Shown here one piece after another: positions 24,601 to 31,154 of a stretch of DNA of 40,161 bases. The DNA is taken from assembly GCA_028869135.1 (NCBI GenBank), contig JAGWTC010000024.1:1-40161 (forward strand). The letters are read 5' to 3'. This DNA is from Rhodocyclaceae bacterium (GTDB lineage Bacteria; Pseudomonadota; Gammaproteobacteria; Burkholderiales; Rhodocyclaceae). The position numbers were made by a program, and so were the translations under genes. The notes under the pieces were generated by a model. That model made no database searches and was not told where the DNA came from. It saw nothing but the letters and a program-made list of their open reading frames with translations. Positions within the stretch are counted from its first letter, which is position 1, and each line of letters begins with the position of its first letter.

Positions 24601-24799
24601 TCGCTTCGCGCACGGCCTCGAAGGCGCGCACGACCCCGGCGACCGAGCATTCGTCGGTAATCGCCAGCGCACGATAGCCAAGGCTGATGGCGCGGGCAAT
24701 GAGCTCGCGCGAATGCGAGGCGCCGCGCAGAAAGCTGAAGTTGCTGAGGCAATGCAGCTCGGCGTAGTCGGGGAGTTGCGCCGGCAGCTCCGTCTTCAC
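21653..24799 (-). CDS. dnaE2: Error-prone DNA polymerase DnaE2 (ImuC)
   Basis: 1048 residues from a GTG at 24799 that overlaps the ImuB stop by 4 bp (GTGA). The N-terminal PHP domain starts AELHCLSNFSFLRGASH, the form usual in DnaE2. The polymerase palm has GILCQGRGSAANSAVCYALG and the catalytic PPDIDVDFEHQRREEV (about 381-396), with the third acidic residue in GLMKVDVLALG. FPESHAASFALLVYDSAWLK is a DnaE2/DnaE landmark, and an OB-fold region (LVTGRQRPGTATGVVFVTLE) lies near the C-terminus. It performs translesion synthesis with ImuA and ImuB after DNA damage. Last gene of the lexA-imuA-imuB-dnaE2 operon. An open frame extends to 24868, but the coupled GTG fits better. Confidence 0.93.
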   Translation of the reverse strand: MKTELPAQLPDYAELHCLSNFSFLRGASHSRELIARAISLGYRALAITDECSVAGVVRAFEAVREAKTGNPDLDFKLIVGTEITLNDGMRLVLLATDRDGYGNMTALITLGRRNAEKGQYRLSRNDLAWGCKGCIALWIAGRDAQEEDGRWLAERFPGEAWIAFERHLDADDAERLAHLRRFEEACGLPLVAAGDVHMHGRECRPLQDMLTALRHNTTLDQAGHLLFPNGERHLRTRLQLARLYPDDLLAETVRIAALCKFSLTELRYEYPEEVVPRGMTPGEYLRQETLQGLAERYPQGVPEKVATQIETELALIAQVEYEAYFLTVYDIVKFARSRGILCQGRGSAANSAVCYALGITAVDPTRANLLFGRFVSVERGEPPDIDVDFEHQRREEVIQYVFEKYGRSRTALVATVIGYRSRSALRDAGRALGIDADKLNALTASLAWWDTPAQWPERFAEVGLDPQSPRIQKWLALAPQLKGMPRHLSQHVGGFVISRGRLDRLVPIENAAMADRNVIQWDKDDIDILGLMKVDVLALGMLTAIRKSLDWVSWQRKEQLLFHNIPKEDSRVYDMICKADTVGVFQIESRAQMSMLPRLLPRSYYDLVVQVAIVRPGPIQGDMVHPYLQRRELQRRIKDYTPDDLRPELATALSRTLGIPIFQEQVMQIAMIAADFTAGEADELRRSMAAWKRKGGIGKFRDKLRDGMLKNDYSEAFFERIYHQMEGFGDYGFPESHAASFALLVYDSAWLKRHYPEAFLVGMLNSLPMGFYSASQLLQDARRHRVDVRPVDVAHSDWESTLEADAGHARDTPAVRLGLHRVGGLSVDAGQRVVAARRQQAFRDVADLSARAGLQRKDLDALVAASALSGLSGHRRQAAWASAAVPVQGDLLSALPMREEQPALPAPSEAEDIVADYASMSLTLGRHPMALLRQPLNRHRYLSAAALRALPDRQLARCAGLVTGRQRPGTATGVVFVTLEDETGMTNVIVHAELVERQHKELLGAQLLGVRGVVQHASDGDVVHVLAQYLVDHSELLGSLSISSRDFQ

Positions 24800-26271
24800 G
24801 AGAAGTAGCCGTGCAGAAACCAGCCGCCGCCTTTGTCGAAGTCGGCGCGGCATTCGCGGTAGATCCACAGCCAGCGCTGGTCCGGCGCCAGCGCGACGAA
24901 GTAGTCGCGACGCATGTCGCCGCTGGGGCGGCCGTCGCTATTGCTTTCGCCCGCATCCCACCAGCCCGACTCGATGCGCTCGGGGCCGGCGAGCAGGAGC
25001 AGCGGTTCGTTGCGGTGGTGCGGCCGGCCATGGCGTTCGGGCAAGGTCTGCGGGGCGTTGAGCAGATACAGGGGGCGTGCGGCCGGGACGATTCCGGCAC
25101 TGCCGTTCTTTCCCTGCGCCGCATGCGCGCTCACGCATTCGGGCCTGTGGTCGGCAATCGGCGCATAGCCGTGCACGGCGGCCTCGCCGAGGCGTGCGCG
25201 CAAGCGCTCGATCAGGGCCGGCATGGCGGCGGCCTGGGCGCCGTCTTTCCCGAACAAGGGCTGGCTGTGTCCGGGCAGGGCCAGCACATTGTCGGCGACG
25301 AGGCGCAACGCCTCGACCTGCGTCGCCAGTTCGAGGCGCGGCAGGCGTTCGCGCAGGATGGCTTCGATGCGCGCGCCGTCGCGCAGGATTTCGGCAAAGC
25401 CCAAGGGCATGAGCGTCGCCTCGCGCTTGCGATGTTCGAGCATCAAGCTGCATTCGCGCACTCCGCCCTGGCGCGCCGTCAGCCATCCGGCGAGCGCCTG
25501 CACCAGGCGCCGGCTGGCGAAGAGCAGCGCTTCCGCATTGTCTACGGGCACCGGCAACTCAAGCCGTAAATCGAAGCGGGCGGGGAATGCAAACTCCTCG
25601 CGCAGATCGGGCACTTCGCCGTAGGCGCGGGCCAGCTCCCGCATCACCGCTGCGCCGATGCGCCGCGTCAATGCCGAGTGCGGCAGGCGGCGCGCCTCGC
25701 CCAAGGTGCTGAGGCCGAAGCTGTTGAGCCGCGTGATGCACTCGGCCGGCAGCTCGCTGCCGAGCGCGGAGAGGGAGAGGCTGTCGAGCGATCGCGACAT
25801 TGCGGCGCGATCGAAGCGCATGCCGCTTTCTCCAGCCAGGGTCAGCCACAGCGCGCCCTGCGCCACCGGCGCCGCCGCGCTGCGCACGACGTAACCCTGC
25901 GCGTTCAGGCCGGTGACGATGGCGTCGTGCAGATGCTCGAAGCCGCCGAAGAGGCGCAGGCAGGAAGCGATTTCCAGGAGCAGGCCGGTATGCGGCACCA
26001 CCCGGATGCGCGGCGTCCAGGTGCCGGCCCAGCAGGCCAGCGTGTCGAGCAAGGCCTGTTCGGCCTCGACGTCGCGCGGCAGGATGGCGATATCGGGCAG
26101 GAGCGAACGCGCCAGCGCCGGCTTCATCCAGGGCCGCACGCCGGCCTGCAGCGCGGCGACGTCGCAAGCGAGGATGCGATTCTGTTCGACGACGGCCTTA
26201 CCCGGCGGCAAGGCCGGATGGATGTCGAGCGACAGTTGCGGCAGATGCAGGGCGAGCCAGAGGGGTTCCAT
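24796..26271 (-). CDS. imuB: ImuB, inactive Y-family polymerase-like protein
   Basis: 491 residues from the ATG at 26271 (MEPLWLALHLPQLSLDIHPA), which aligns with the usual ImuB start; an ATG at 26304 is in frame but less likely. Y-family DinB-like architecture: ESGMRFDRAAMSRSLDSL, then a helix-hairpin-helix region (ECITRLNSFGLSTLGEARRL) and a little-finger region. The palm acidic residues of active Y-family enzymes are not in their places (LHLPQLSLD instead of D-x-D), as expected for ImuB, which acts as the adaptor linking DnaE2, ImuA and the beta clamp. It overlaps ImuA by 74 bp and DnaE2 by 4 bp. Confidence 0.88.
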   Translation of the reverse strand: MEPLWLALHLPQLSLDIHPALPPGKAVVEQNRILACDVAALQAGVRPWMKPALARSLLPDIAILPRDVEAEQALLDTLACWAGTWTPRIRVVPHTGLLLEIASCLRLFGGFEHLHDAIVTGLNAQGYVVRSAAAPVAQGALWLTLAGESGMRFDRAAMSRSLDSLSLSALGSELPAECITRLNSFGLSTLGEARRLPHSALTRRIGAAVMRELARAYGEVPDLREEFAFPARFDLRLELPVPVDNAEALLFASRRLVQALAGWLTARQGGVRECSLMLEHRKREATLMPLGFAEILRDGARIEAILRERLPRLELATQVEALRLVADNVLALPGHSQPLFGKDGAQAAAMPALIERLRARLGEAAVHGYAPIADHRPECVSAHAAQGKNGSAGIVPAARPLYLLNAPQTLPERHGRPHHRNEPLLLLAGPERIESGWWDAGESNSDGRPSGDMRRDYFVALAPDQRWLWIYRECRADFDKGGGWFLHGYFS

Positions 26272-26962
26272 GCGTGAACGATGTTGTGTGATGTGGGCGC
26301 CCATGCGATTTCCATGCAGCGGGGCGCGGTAATTCCAGATGCAGCGAAGCCGTCAGCGGCGGTCCGCGCCGCTTGAGAATGTCGACAGCCAGCGTGCCGC
26401 CATGTTCTGCCTGGGCCTGCACACGGAGGCGCAGCACGGCCGATGAGGATTCATGCGTCGCCCGGGTCGGACGCAGCAGAAAAGCGGCGGTGTGGCCCGC
26501 CGCTGCCGCGAGTTGCAGGCGCCGCACCGATTTGCTGTCGGCCTGCATGCTCCAGCACAGAACGGCGGCGGGGGCGTCACTGTTCAGCGCCTGTTCGGCG
26601 GCCCACAGTGCATTCAGTTCTTTCTTGTCGCGTCCCTGCTCGACGACCAGCAGGCGTTCGAGCGGCATGCCGGCGGCGGCCAGCGCGCCGGCATGCAAAG
26701 GATGCGGCGGCGCGATCAGGATCAGCCAGCCATCATCGGCGCAGAGTTGCTTGCAGGCCGGCAGCAGCAGCGAAAGTTCGCCTTGCCCTCCGCCGTCGCA
26801 GAGCAGTTCGGTCAGCGCGCCGCGCGGCCAGCCTCCGCCCGGCAGTTCGCGATCCAGCGCCGCAAATCCGCTTGCCACCGCCGGTAGCGCAGCATCGGCA
26901 AAGCGGTCGCCGCGCCAGATGTCGGAGCGGGCGAGCACGGTGGCGAGAGGGACGGCGTCCAT
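26198..26962 (-). CDS. imuA: ImuA, RecA-like translesion synthesis accessory protein
   Basis: 254 residues from the ATG at 26962. The family signature is at residues 30-55, ASGFAALDRELPGGGWPRGA followed by LTELL, then LSLLLPACKQLCADDGWLIL and GMPLERLLVVE, and later LWAAEQALNSDAPAAVLCW. ImuA is a RecA/SulA-related protein needed for DnaE2-dependent damage mutagenesis. The last 24 codons overlap the start of imuB in another frame, a longer overlap than usual, so the C-terminal tail may be a recent extension. It follows lexA by 53 bp. Confidence 0.88.
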   Translation of the reverse strand: MDAVPLATVLARSDIWRGDRFADAALPAVASGFAALDRELPGGGWPRGALTELLCDGGGQGELSLLLPACKQLCADDGWLILIAPPHPLHAGALAAAGMPLERLLVVEQGRDKKELNALWAAEQALNSDAPAAVLCWSMQADSKSVRRLQLAAAAGHTAAFLLRPTRATHESSSAVLRLRVQAQAEHGGTLAVDILKRRGPPLTASLHLELPRPAAWKSHGRPHHTTSFTHGTPLARPASAATVARHPSGLAAG

Positions 26963-27015
26963 GCGGAGGGGTGTGCAGGAAAGAGCGGGCTGAAATCCAT
27001 CATGCTCAGTGGCGA

Positions 27016-27606
27016 TCAGTGCGAATAGCGCCTGACCAGGCCCACCATGACGCCGAAGATTTCCAGCTCGCCCTGCGGCCGTATCACCGGATAGGCCGGG
27101 TTGTGCGGAATCAGGACGAAGCGGCTGCCTTCCAGGCCGAGCTCCTTGAGCGTGAATTCATTGTCGACGATGGCGACAACGAAGTCGCCCTTGCTGGCGC
27201 CGGTGCCGCGCTCGACCACGGCGATGTCGCCGCTGTGGATACCGGCATCTATCATCGAGTCGCCCTTGACCGGGATCATCACCGTGCGCGACGGCGTCTT
27301 GACGACGTAATCGTCGAGCATGAAGGGCTCGGCGCCGTTCTCGGCGGCGACCGGCATGCCCGCCGGCACCTTGCTGTCGGCCAGCGCGCGCTCAAAGAAA
27401 CGCGAGCCCGGCATCCAGGCGTCGTCGTCGGGCGTGCGCTCGACGAAACCTTCGCCCTCCAGGCGCAGCAGCAACTTCTTGGCCGCCGTCTTGGAAGCGA
27501 AGCCCATTAGCTCGCAGACGCGCTGCAGCGAGGGAATGCGCTTGCTGTCGACGTAGTAGTCCTGCAGGCGCCCGAGGTAATCCCGGTCTTTTTCGTTCTC
27601 AGCCAT
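27016..27606 (-). CDS. lexA: LexA repressor, variant (LexA2-like) heading the imu operon
   Basis: 196 residues. The N-terminal helix-turn-helix (about 10-60: DYLGRLQDYYVDSKRIPS, then CELMGFASKTAAKKLLLRLE) differs from the usual LexA recognition helix (SPNAAEEHL type). The C-terminal peptidase domain is complete: cleavage site Ala82-Gly83 (VPAGMP), Ser117 (VKGDSMIDAG) and Lys154 (EFTLKEL). It should self-cleave on RecA filaments and derepress its own operon. Such lexA2-imuA-imuB-dnaE2 cassettes are known from Pseudomonas putida and other bacteria. The ATG at 27606 is preceded by GGAG. The operator at 27617-27660 lies immediately upstream. Confidence 0.92.
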   Translation of the reverse strand: MAENEKDRDYLGRLQDYYVDSKRIPSLQRVCELMGFASKTAAKKLLLRLEGEGFVERTPDDDAWMPGSRFFERALADSKVPAGMPVAAENGAEPFMLDDYVVKTPSRTVMIPVKGDSMIDAGIHSGDIAVVERGTGASKGDFVVAIVDNEFTLKELGLEGSRFVLIPHNPAYPVIRPQGELEIFGVMVGLVRRYSH

Positions 27607-27616
27607 GATTCACTCC

Positions 27617-27660
27617 GGGTGTTCAAACGTACACTTATTGTGGTGTACGTTTGAACACCC
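27617..27660. promoter_or_regulatory. Double LexA-type operator: perfect 18-bp inverted repeat
   Basis: Arms 27617-27634 and 27643-27660 are exact reverse complements, separated by TTATTGTG. Each arm contains a GTGT-N8-ACAC box (27619-27634 and 27643-27658), like the classical CTGT-N8-ACAG LexA box with the outer bases changed. It starts 11 bp upstream of the lexA start codon and also lies upstream of the divergent marR operon, which it may co-regulate. Confidence 0.8.
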
Positions 27661-27698
27661 GTCAAGAGATTTTTCAGCAAGGAAAGCAGGGCTATCGC

Positions 27699-27728
27699 TT
27701 GAATAATGGATTAGCGCTAATGTATTAT
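27699..27728 (+). promoter_or_regulatory. Promoter with palindromic operator for the MarR operon
   Basis: TTGAAT (27699-27704), 18-bp spacer, TATTAT (27723-27728). The spacer holds the perfect palindrome ATTAGCGCTAAT (27710-27721), a likely site for the MarR protein itself. The expected transcription start (about 27735) coincides with a GTG codon in the marR frame, so the message may be leaderless. Confidence 0.5.
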
Positions 27729-28229
27729 CCGGGCGTGAAATCCAAAGAGAAACCCGGGCTGGGCGAACTGCTCCGCTACGTCGGCGAACTTGTCGAGCAA
27801 GGCGCGGAGGAACATTACCGCGCCATGAACCTCAACTATCGCGCACGGTATACCCCCGTGCTGCGAGCGTTGGGCGCCGGGGCCGACACGGTAACGGACA
27901 TCACGGCGCGGACTCATCTGACCCAGGGCGCCATTAGCCAAACCGTGGCGCTGCTTGAGGCTGACGGCCTGATCCAGCGGAACGCAGTTGACGATGGGCG
28001 CAAGAGCGGGATTCAGCTCACCAAGGAAGGCCGCACATTGGTCGGCAAGCTCACCGGGCACTGGGATGCGACATTCAAGGCAATTGCTCGTCTTGAGGAT
28101 GAAATCGGCCATCCCCTGCTTCATGCGCTGGAAGCGACCGCCACGGCGCTCGAACGCGAAGGGTTTTCCGCCCGGCTGACGGCGGTCAAGACGAGAAAAC
28201 GCAAAGGGGGCAAGGCAGATGCCAAGTGA
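27720..28229 (+). CDS. MarR-family transcriptional regulator
   Basis: 169 residues from the ATG at 27720. The winged helix is at about 65-125: TDITARTHLTQGAISQTVAL, LEADGLIQRN and the wing AVDDGRKSGIQLTKEGR, typical of MarR. A GTG at 27735 (then KSKEKPGLGELLRY) is a good alternative start because the only plausible promoter would place the transcript start there; in that case the ATG at 27720 is not transcribed. The frame is open back to 27651 inside the LexA operator, which is unlikely to be coding. The stop overlaps the methyltransferase start by 11 bp, so it heads a three-gene operon and probably represses it in the absence of a small-molecule ligand. Confidence 0.8.
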   Translation: MYYPGVKSKEKPGLGELLRYVGELVEQGAEEHYRAMNLNYRARYTPVLRALGAGADTVTDITARTHLTQGAISQTVALLEADGLIQRNAVDDGRKSGIQLTKEGRTLVGKLTGHWDATFKAIARLEDEIGHPLLHALEATATALEREGFSARLTAVKTRKRKGGKADAK

Positions 28230-28974
28230 CTCATCGCCAAGGAACTGGTTTGCAGACGGCGGTCTGGCCTATGCGCGCTTTCGGCCGGCGTATCCGCCCC
28301 AGCTAGCCGCTTTTCTGGCCTCGGTGGCGCCAGATACGCGCTTGGCGGTGGACGTCGGTTGCGGGAACGGACAGCTAGCATGTCTTCTTGCCAGACACTT
28401 CAATAGGGTTGTCGGCATCGACCCGAGTGCCGACCAGATCGCAAATGCGCTTCAAGGCGAGAACCTCAGCTACCGATGCGCGCCGGCCGAAAAGCTTCCG
28501 GTGGCCGATAGCAGCGCAAGCCTGATTGTCGCGGCGCAGGCGGCGCATTGGTTTGATCTTCCTGTCTTCCATGGAGAAGTCCGCAGGGTCGGCAAGCCCG
28601 GTGCCGTCCTGGCTTTGATCGGCTATGGTGTGCTCAAACTGGAGCACCTTCTCGATAGCCGCTTCCATCGGTTCTATCGGGATGAAATCGGCCCCTACTG
28701 GCCGCCGCAACGCAAGCTGGTCGATAGCGCCTACGCGACCATGGCCTTTCCATTCGAGGAGCTGTCTGCGCCTCCGTTCCACATTCAGCAGGAGTGGAAC
28801 CTGAGCGAGTTCCTGGGCTATCTTTCCACATGGTCAGCCGTGAGAGGCGCGCGAGAGGCCGGCCGCGAAGATGTGCTCCAGACATTTGCCAGGGATGTTT
28901 CGGGCATTTGGGGTGACCCGGACACCAAGCGCCCGATCGTTTGGCCCGTCAATATGCGGATAGGAAAGCGATGA
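28219..28974 (+). CDS. Class I SAM-dependent methyltransferase
   Basis: 251 residues. Motif I VDVGCGNGQLA (about 44-54) and the following acidic residue in VVGIDPS (Asp68) bind S-adenosylmethionine; LIVAAQAAHWFDLP is motif IV/post-I as in trans-aconitate-type and ubiE-like small-molecule methyltransferases, with a C-terminal cap. NWFADGGLAYARFRPAYP at the N-terminus is typical of this group. Substrate unknown. It overlaps marR upstream and shares an ATGA overlap with the thioesterase-like gene downstream, so the three proteins are probably used together, perhaps in detoxifying one compound; inference. Confidence 0.85.
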   Translation: MPSDSSPRNWFADGGLAYARFRPAYPPQLAAFLASVAPDTRLAVDVGCGNGQLACLLARHFNRVVGIDPSADQIANALQGENLSYRCAPAEKLPVADSSASLIVAAQAAHWFDLPVFHGEVRRVGKPGAVLALIGYGVLKLEHLLDSRFHRFYRDEIGPYWPPQRKLVDSAYATMAFPFEELSAPPFHIQQEWNLSEFLGYLSTWSAVRGAREAGREDVLQTFARDVSGIWGDPDTKRPIVWPVNMRIGKR

Positions 28975-29399
28975 GCGGCAATCCCTCTCTTGTTGTTGGC
29001 CATCGCCACAGCGAACAACTGCGGGTCGAACCAAGGCATAGCGTGCCGCAACTCGACAGCGCCTGGCCGGGCTTCCGGGATATGCCACCTGTGCTGGCAA
29101 CGGCCATGATGATTGCCTTTATCGAGCAGACTTGCATCATGGGGCTGCGGCCGCTCCTTTCTCCCGGGCAACGCACGGTGGGCACCCATGTGGATATCAG
29201 CCACATGGCGGCGACGCCCATAGGCATGACCATCACTGCCGAAGTCGAGCTCGTTGCGATTGAAGGCCGGACGCTGAGCTACAAGGTCTCGTGCAGGGAT
29301 GAGGCCGGGCTGATCGGCGAGGGCACACATCGGCGCACCATCATTGATTTCGACAGGTTCGTGCAGCGATTGCAGGAAAAGGCGAAGCTTCCCGGCTAG
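28971..29399 (+). CDS. FlK-like hotdog-fold thioesterase
   Basis: 142 residues, start ATG at 28971 overlapping the methyltransferase stop. The layout matches fluoroacetyl-CoA-thioesterase-like proteins: VLATAMMIAFIEQTCIMGLR with a Glu in the central helix, then GTHVDISHMAATPIGMTITA and a final strand GEGTHRRTIID with a conserved-type His. FlK uses a Thr/Glu/His set; Glu and His candidates are visible, Thr is less sure. Probably hydrolyses an acyl-CoA or thioester in the cytoplasm. A terminator follows. Confidence 0.75.
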   Translation: MSGNPSLVVGHRHSEQLRVEPRHSVPQLDSAWPGFRDMPPVLATAMMIAFIEQTCIMGLRPLLSPGQRTVGTHVDISHMAATPIGMTITAEVELVAIEGRTLSYKVSCRDEAGLIGEGTHRRTIIDFDRFVQRLQEKAKLPG

Positions 29400-29438
29400 C
29401 CATGCCGGGGAGGGGCAAAGCAAGGGAGGACAAAACAA

Positions 29439-29462
29439 AACGGCCCGCTTGCGCGGGCCGTT
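29439..29462. terminator. Terminator hairpin after the MarR operon
   Basis: Perfect 10-bp stem AACGGCCCGC / GCGGGCCGTT with a TTGC loop, preceded by A-tracts (CAAAACAAAA). The A-tract gives a T-run on the minus strand, so it also serves the convergent CigR/RcnB-like gene. Confidence 0.7.
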
Positions 29463-29481
29463 GCTGCGGGGTAGCAAGGTA

Positions 29482-29985
29482 TCAGAGGCCGCCCAGGTCC
29501 TGGATGGCGTCGACCACCATGCTGGTGCCCACCGCAATCAGCAGAATGTCGGAAGCGACACGCACATATTTGTGGCCTGCGGGAGGCGGCCCCAGGCGGG
29601 CAATCAGCGTTGCCGGCACCGGATAGTAGGCCACGGTGAGCGGCTGACCCATGGCCCATTTCCTGGCCTGGCCGGGCGGCAGGCAGCCATTGTTTTTCTT
29701 GGCCAGGCCAGGCGGGCAGTGCCCGGCGCGTACGTCCGGGCCGTAGTAGTCATGCACGGCCTGGCGTTGCGGGCCGCCGAAATACGCGCCGATATTGATA
29801 TTCACATCGCCGCCGTGTCCTTCCTCGTATCGGTCGGGCTTGCCGCCCTTCTTGCCTTTGCCATGGCCGCCGTGGTCGTCGCCGCTCTGCTTGCCGCCGG
29901 CCCATGCGGGCTTGTCGGCGAAGGCGGGTGCGGACAGGGCTATCGTCAAGCCGGCCAGCAGGATATAGGTCAGGGGTATTCTCAT
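29482..29985 (-). CDS. CigR/RcnB-like periplasmic protein
   Basis: 167 residues from the ATG at 29985 (AAGGAG 6-7 nt upstream; an ATG two codons earlier is inside the ribosome-binding site). The signal peptide ends AFA (about residue 23). A His/Gly/Lys-rich linker (SGDDHGGHGKGKKGG) is followed by the C-terminal domain CPPGLAKKNNGCLPPGQARK then YPVPATLIARLGPPPAGHKY and VRVASDILLIAVGTSMVVDA, which is diagnostic of CigR/RcnB-related proteins. RcnB is linked to nickel/cobalt homeostasis and CigR to virulence control in Salmonella; here the role is unknown. The His-rich linker hints at metal binding. Confidence 0.8.
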   Translation of the reverse strand: MRIPLTYILLAGLTIALSAPAFADKPAWAGGKQSGDDHGGHGKGKKGGKPDRYEEGHGGDVNINIGAYFGGPQRQAVHDYYGPDVRAGHCPPGLAKKNNGCLPPGQARKWAMGQPLTVAYYPVPATLIARLGPPPAGHKYVRVASDILLIAVGTSMVVDAIQDLGGL

Positions 29986-30118
29986 GATCATCTCCTTCTT
30001 GCTGTTCGCCGCTGCAGCGGCATGGCGACATTAACGCATCAATTTGAACTGAGTGCGCCACTTGGTCTTGTATTCCGCCCAGTCATGGATAAAGTAGACG
30101 CATGAACCGGAGACTCGC

Positions 30119-30370
30119 ATGAGAAAGCTGACCGTAGTGATTCGCGCCGAACTCGATATTCCCGACGATTGGGAGTTTGTCGAACATCCTTCCGGCATAC
30201 GGGTACTGAAAATCGGCGACAACTTCGTCGATTTCGATATCGCGCCCCTGACCACCACCTCGTCCAGTCCCGATGCGATCTGGTCCGACAGCGATGTGGA
30301 GTTGGTCGAGGAAGTGCTGGAGCAGGTCAGCGGCCTCGATACCGATCTCGAACTCAGCTATCCGCAATAG
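30119..30370 (+). CDS. Small acidic protein, 83 aa, unknown
   Basis: ATG at 30119 with GGAG 8 nt upstream. A possible promoter is TTGTAT (30068-30073) and TAAAGT (30090-30095). The product is acidic, without signal or membrane segment: MRKLTVVIRAELDIPDDWEF at the N-terminus, a beta-rich middle, and a C-terminal helix VELVEEVLEQVSGLDTD. No family recognised. It converges on the DUF2789 gene with a 2-bp gap. Confidence 0.65.
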   Translation: MRKLTVVIRAELDIPDDWEFVEHPSGIRVLKIGDNFVDFDIAPLTTTSSSPDAIWSDSDVELVEEVLEQVSGLDTDLELSYPQ

Positions 30371-30372
30371 CG

Positions 30373-30609
30373 CTAGCGTTTGCGCAGCAGCACGTTGAGC
30401 TGATCGACGATGGGCGCCCAGTCGGCGTCTTCGCGCAAGGCCTCGCCCAGAAACTGCGCCTGCTGCGGCGTCCAGAATGGCGCCTGATCGAGCTTGACCG
30501 ACTCATCCAGCGGCGCATGTCCGGCAATGAAGCCATCGATGGACGGGTGGTCGCTGTCCAGCCCGAGTTGGCTGAAGAGTTCGGCCAGCGGGTGTATGGG
30601 GTCTTCCAT
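30373..30609 (-). CDS. DUF2789 family protein, 78 aa
   Basis: The start at ATG 30609 (MEDPIHPLAELFSQLGLDSD) is preceded by GGAAAG; an in-frame ATG at 30627 is less well placed. The body matches DUF2789: IDGFIAGHAPLDESVKLDQA, then FWTPQQAQFLGEALREDADW and a C-terminal VDQLNVLLRKR. Small helical cytoplasmic protein, common in Beta- and Gammaproteobacteria, function unknown. Confidence 0.8.
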   Translation of the reverse strand: MEDPIHPLAELFSQLGLDSDHPSIDGFIAGHAPLDESVKLDQAPFWTPQQAQFLGEALREDADWAPIVDQLNVLLRKR

Positions 30610-30865
30610 TCGCGCTTTCCTTTCCATTGCGGGTGGCGCCTGAGGTCCGATGGCAGGTTTTTCAACGTCTGCCCCGAACGGGCGCCCATGTCATGCAGGG
30701 TGCATAGCGACCCTTCAGGATAGGCGCACAACAAGTGCGCGGTCAATGTCTGGCGTCGGGAAGCACCCGGGATTCACGGTCGGGGATACCTGTCGATATG
30801 CCCCTGCATCGGGTCGCAGTCACCAGGGCGCGCGGCAGGAAACGACTAATCGTTCGGCTTGAGGC

Positions 30866-30904
30866 CCAAAGAAAAAGGGGTTGATCCGCAAGGAATCAAC
30901 CCCT
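30866..30904 (-). terminator. Rho-independent terminator of tRNA-Arg
   Basis: Read leftward: AGGGGTTGAT, 9-base loop, ATCAACCCCT, then TTTTTC and further T. The stem is a perfect 10 bp. It begins 10 bp beyond the 3' end of the tRNA gene. Confidence 0.85.
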
Positions 30905-30913
30905 CATCATGTT

Positions 30914-30990
30914 TGGCGCGCCCGAGACGATTCGAACGTCCGACCCTTGCCTTCGGAGGGCAATACTCTATCCAGCTGAGCTACGGGCGC
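30914..30990 (-). tRNA. tRNA-Arg (anticodon CCG)
   Basis: Full cloverleaf read leftward from 30990: acceptor GCGCCCG pairs with CGGGCGC, D-arm GCTC-AGCTGGATA-GAGT, anticodon arm TTGCC-CTCCGAA-GGCAA with anticodon CCG, T-arm with TTCGAAT, discriminator G, and an encoded CCA (30916-30914). It reads CGG codons. A terminator follows and a promoter-like sequence precedes. Confidence 0.95.
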
Positions 30991-31000
30991 GAAGGCGTGA

Positions 31001-31030
31001 AGGATAGCGGTTTTGTGGCGAGGAGTCCAA
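31001..31030 (-). promoter_or_regulatory. Probable promoter of tRNA-Arg
   Basis: Read leftward: TTGGAC (31030-31025), 18-bp spacer, TATCCT (31006-31001). It places the transcript start a few bases before the tRNA 5' end. Confidence 0.5.
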
Positions 31031-31036
31031 CACGCA

Positions 31037-31096
31037 TTGATCGGGATCAACCAGGGCGGGTTTATTCACTGTATTTATTCGCGAAGTCGATATAAT
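31037..31096 (+). promoter_or_regulatory. FNR/ANR-type site and -10 box of the cytochrome c gene
   Basis: TTGAT-CGGG-ATCAA at 31037-31050 is a perfect FNR/ANR consensus. TATAAT at 31091-31096 is a perfect -10; the -35 region is weak, as expected for an activated promoter. The FNR centre (31043.5) lies about 60-62 bp upstream of the expected transcript start (31103-31105), the class I FNR position. Confidence 0.75.
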
Positions 31097-31154
31097 CGTC
31101 CCGGTTTAGCTGCCCCAGTACAAATTCGAAACGCTTTCAAGGAACCCTAACCCC

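Noticed and set aside
22905-25124. A 739-codon minus-strand open frame overlapping dnaE2 and imuB
   Set aside because: Different frame from the two recognised proteins; Arg/Ala/Pro-rich without motifs.
27651-27719. Extension of the MarR protein to a TTG at 27651
   Set aside because: That start lies inside the LexA-type inverted repeat and upstream of the probable marR promoter.
30881-30899. TTGAT...ATCAA resembling an FNR site
   Set aside because: The spacer is 9 bases, not 4, and it is the stem of the tRNA terminator.
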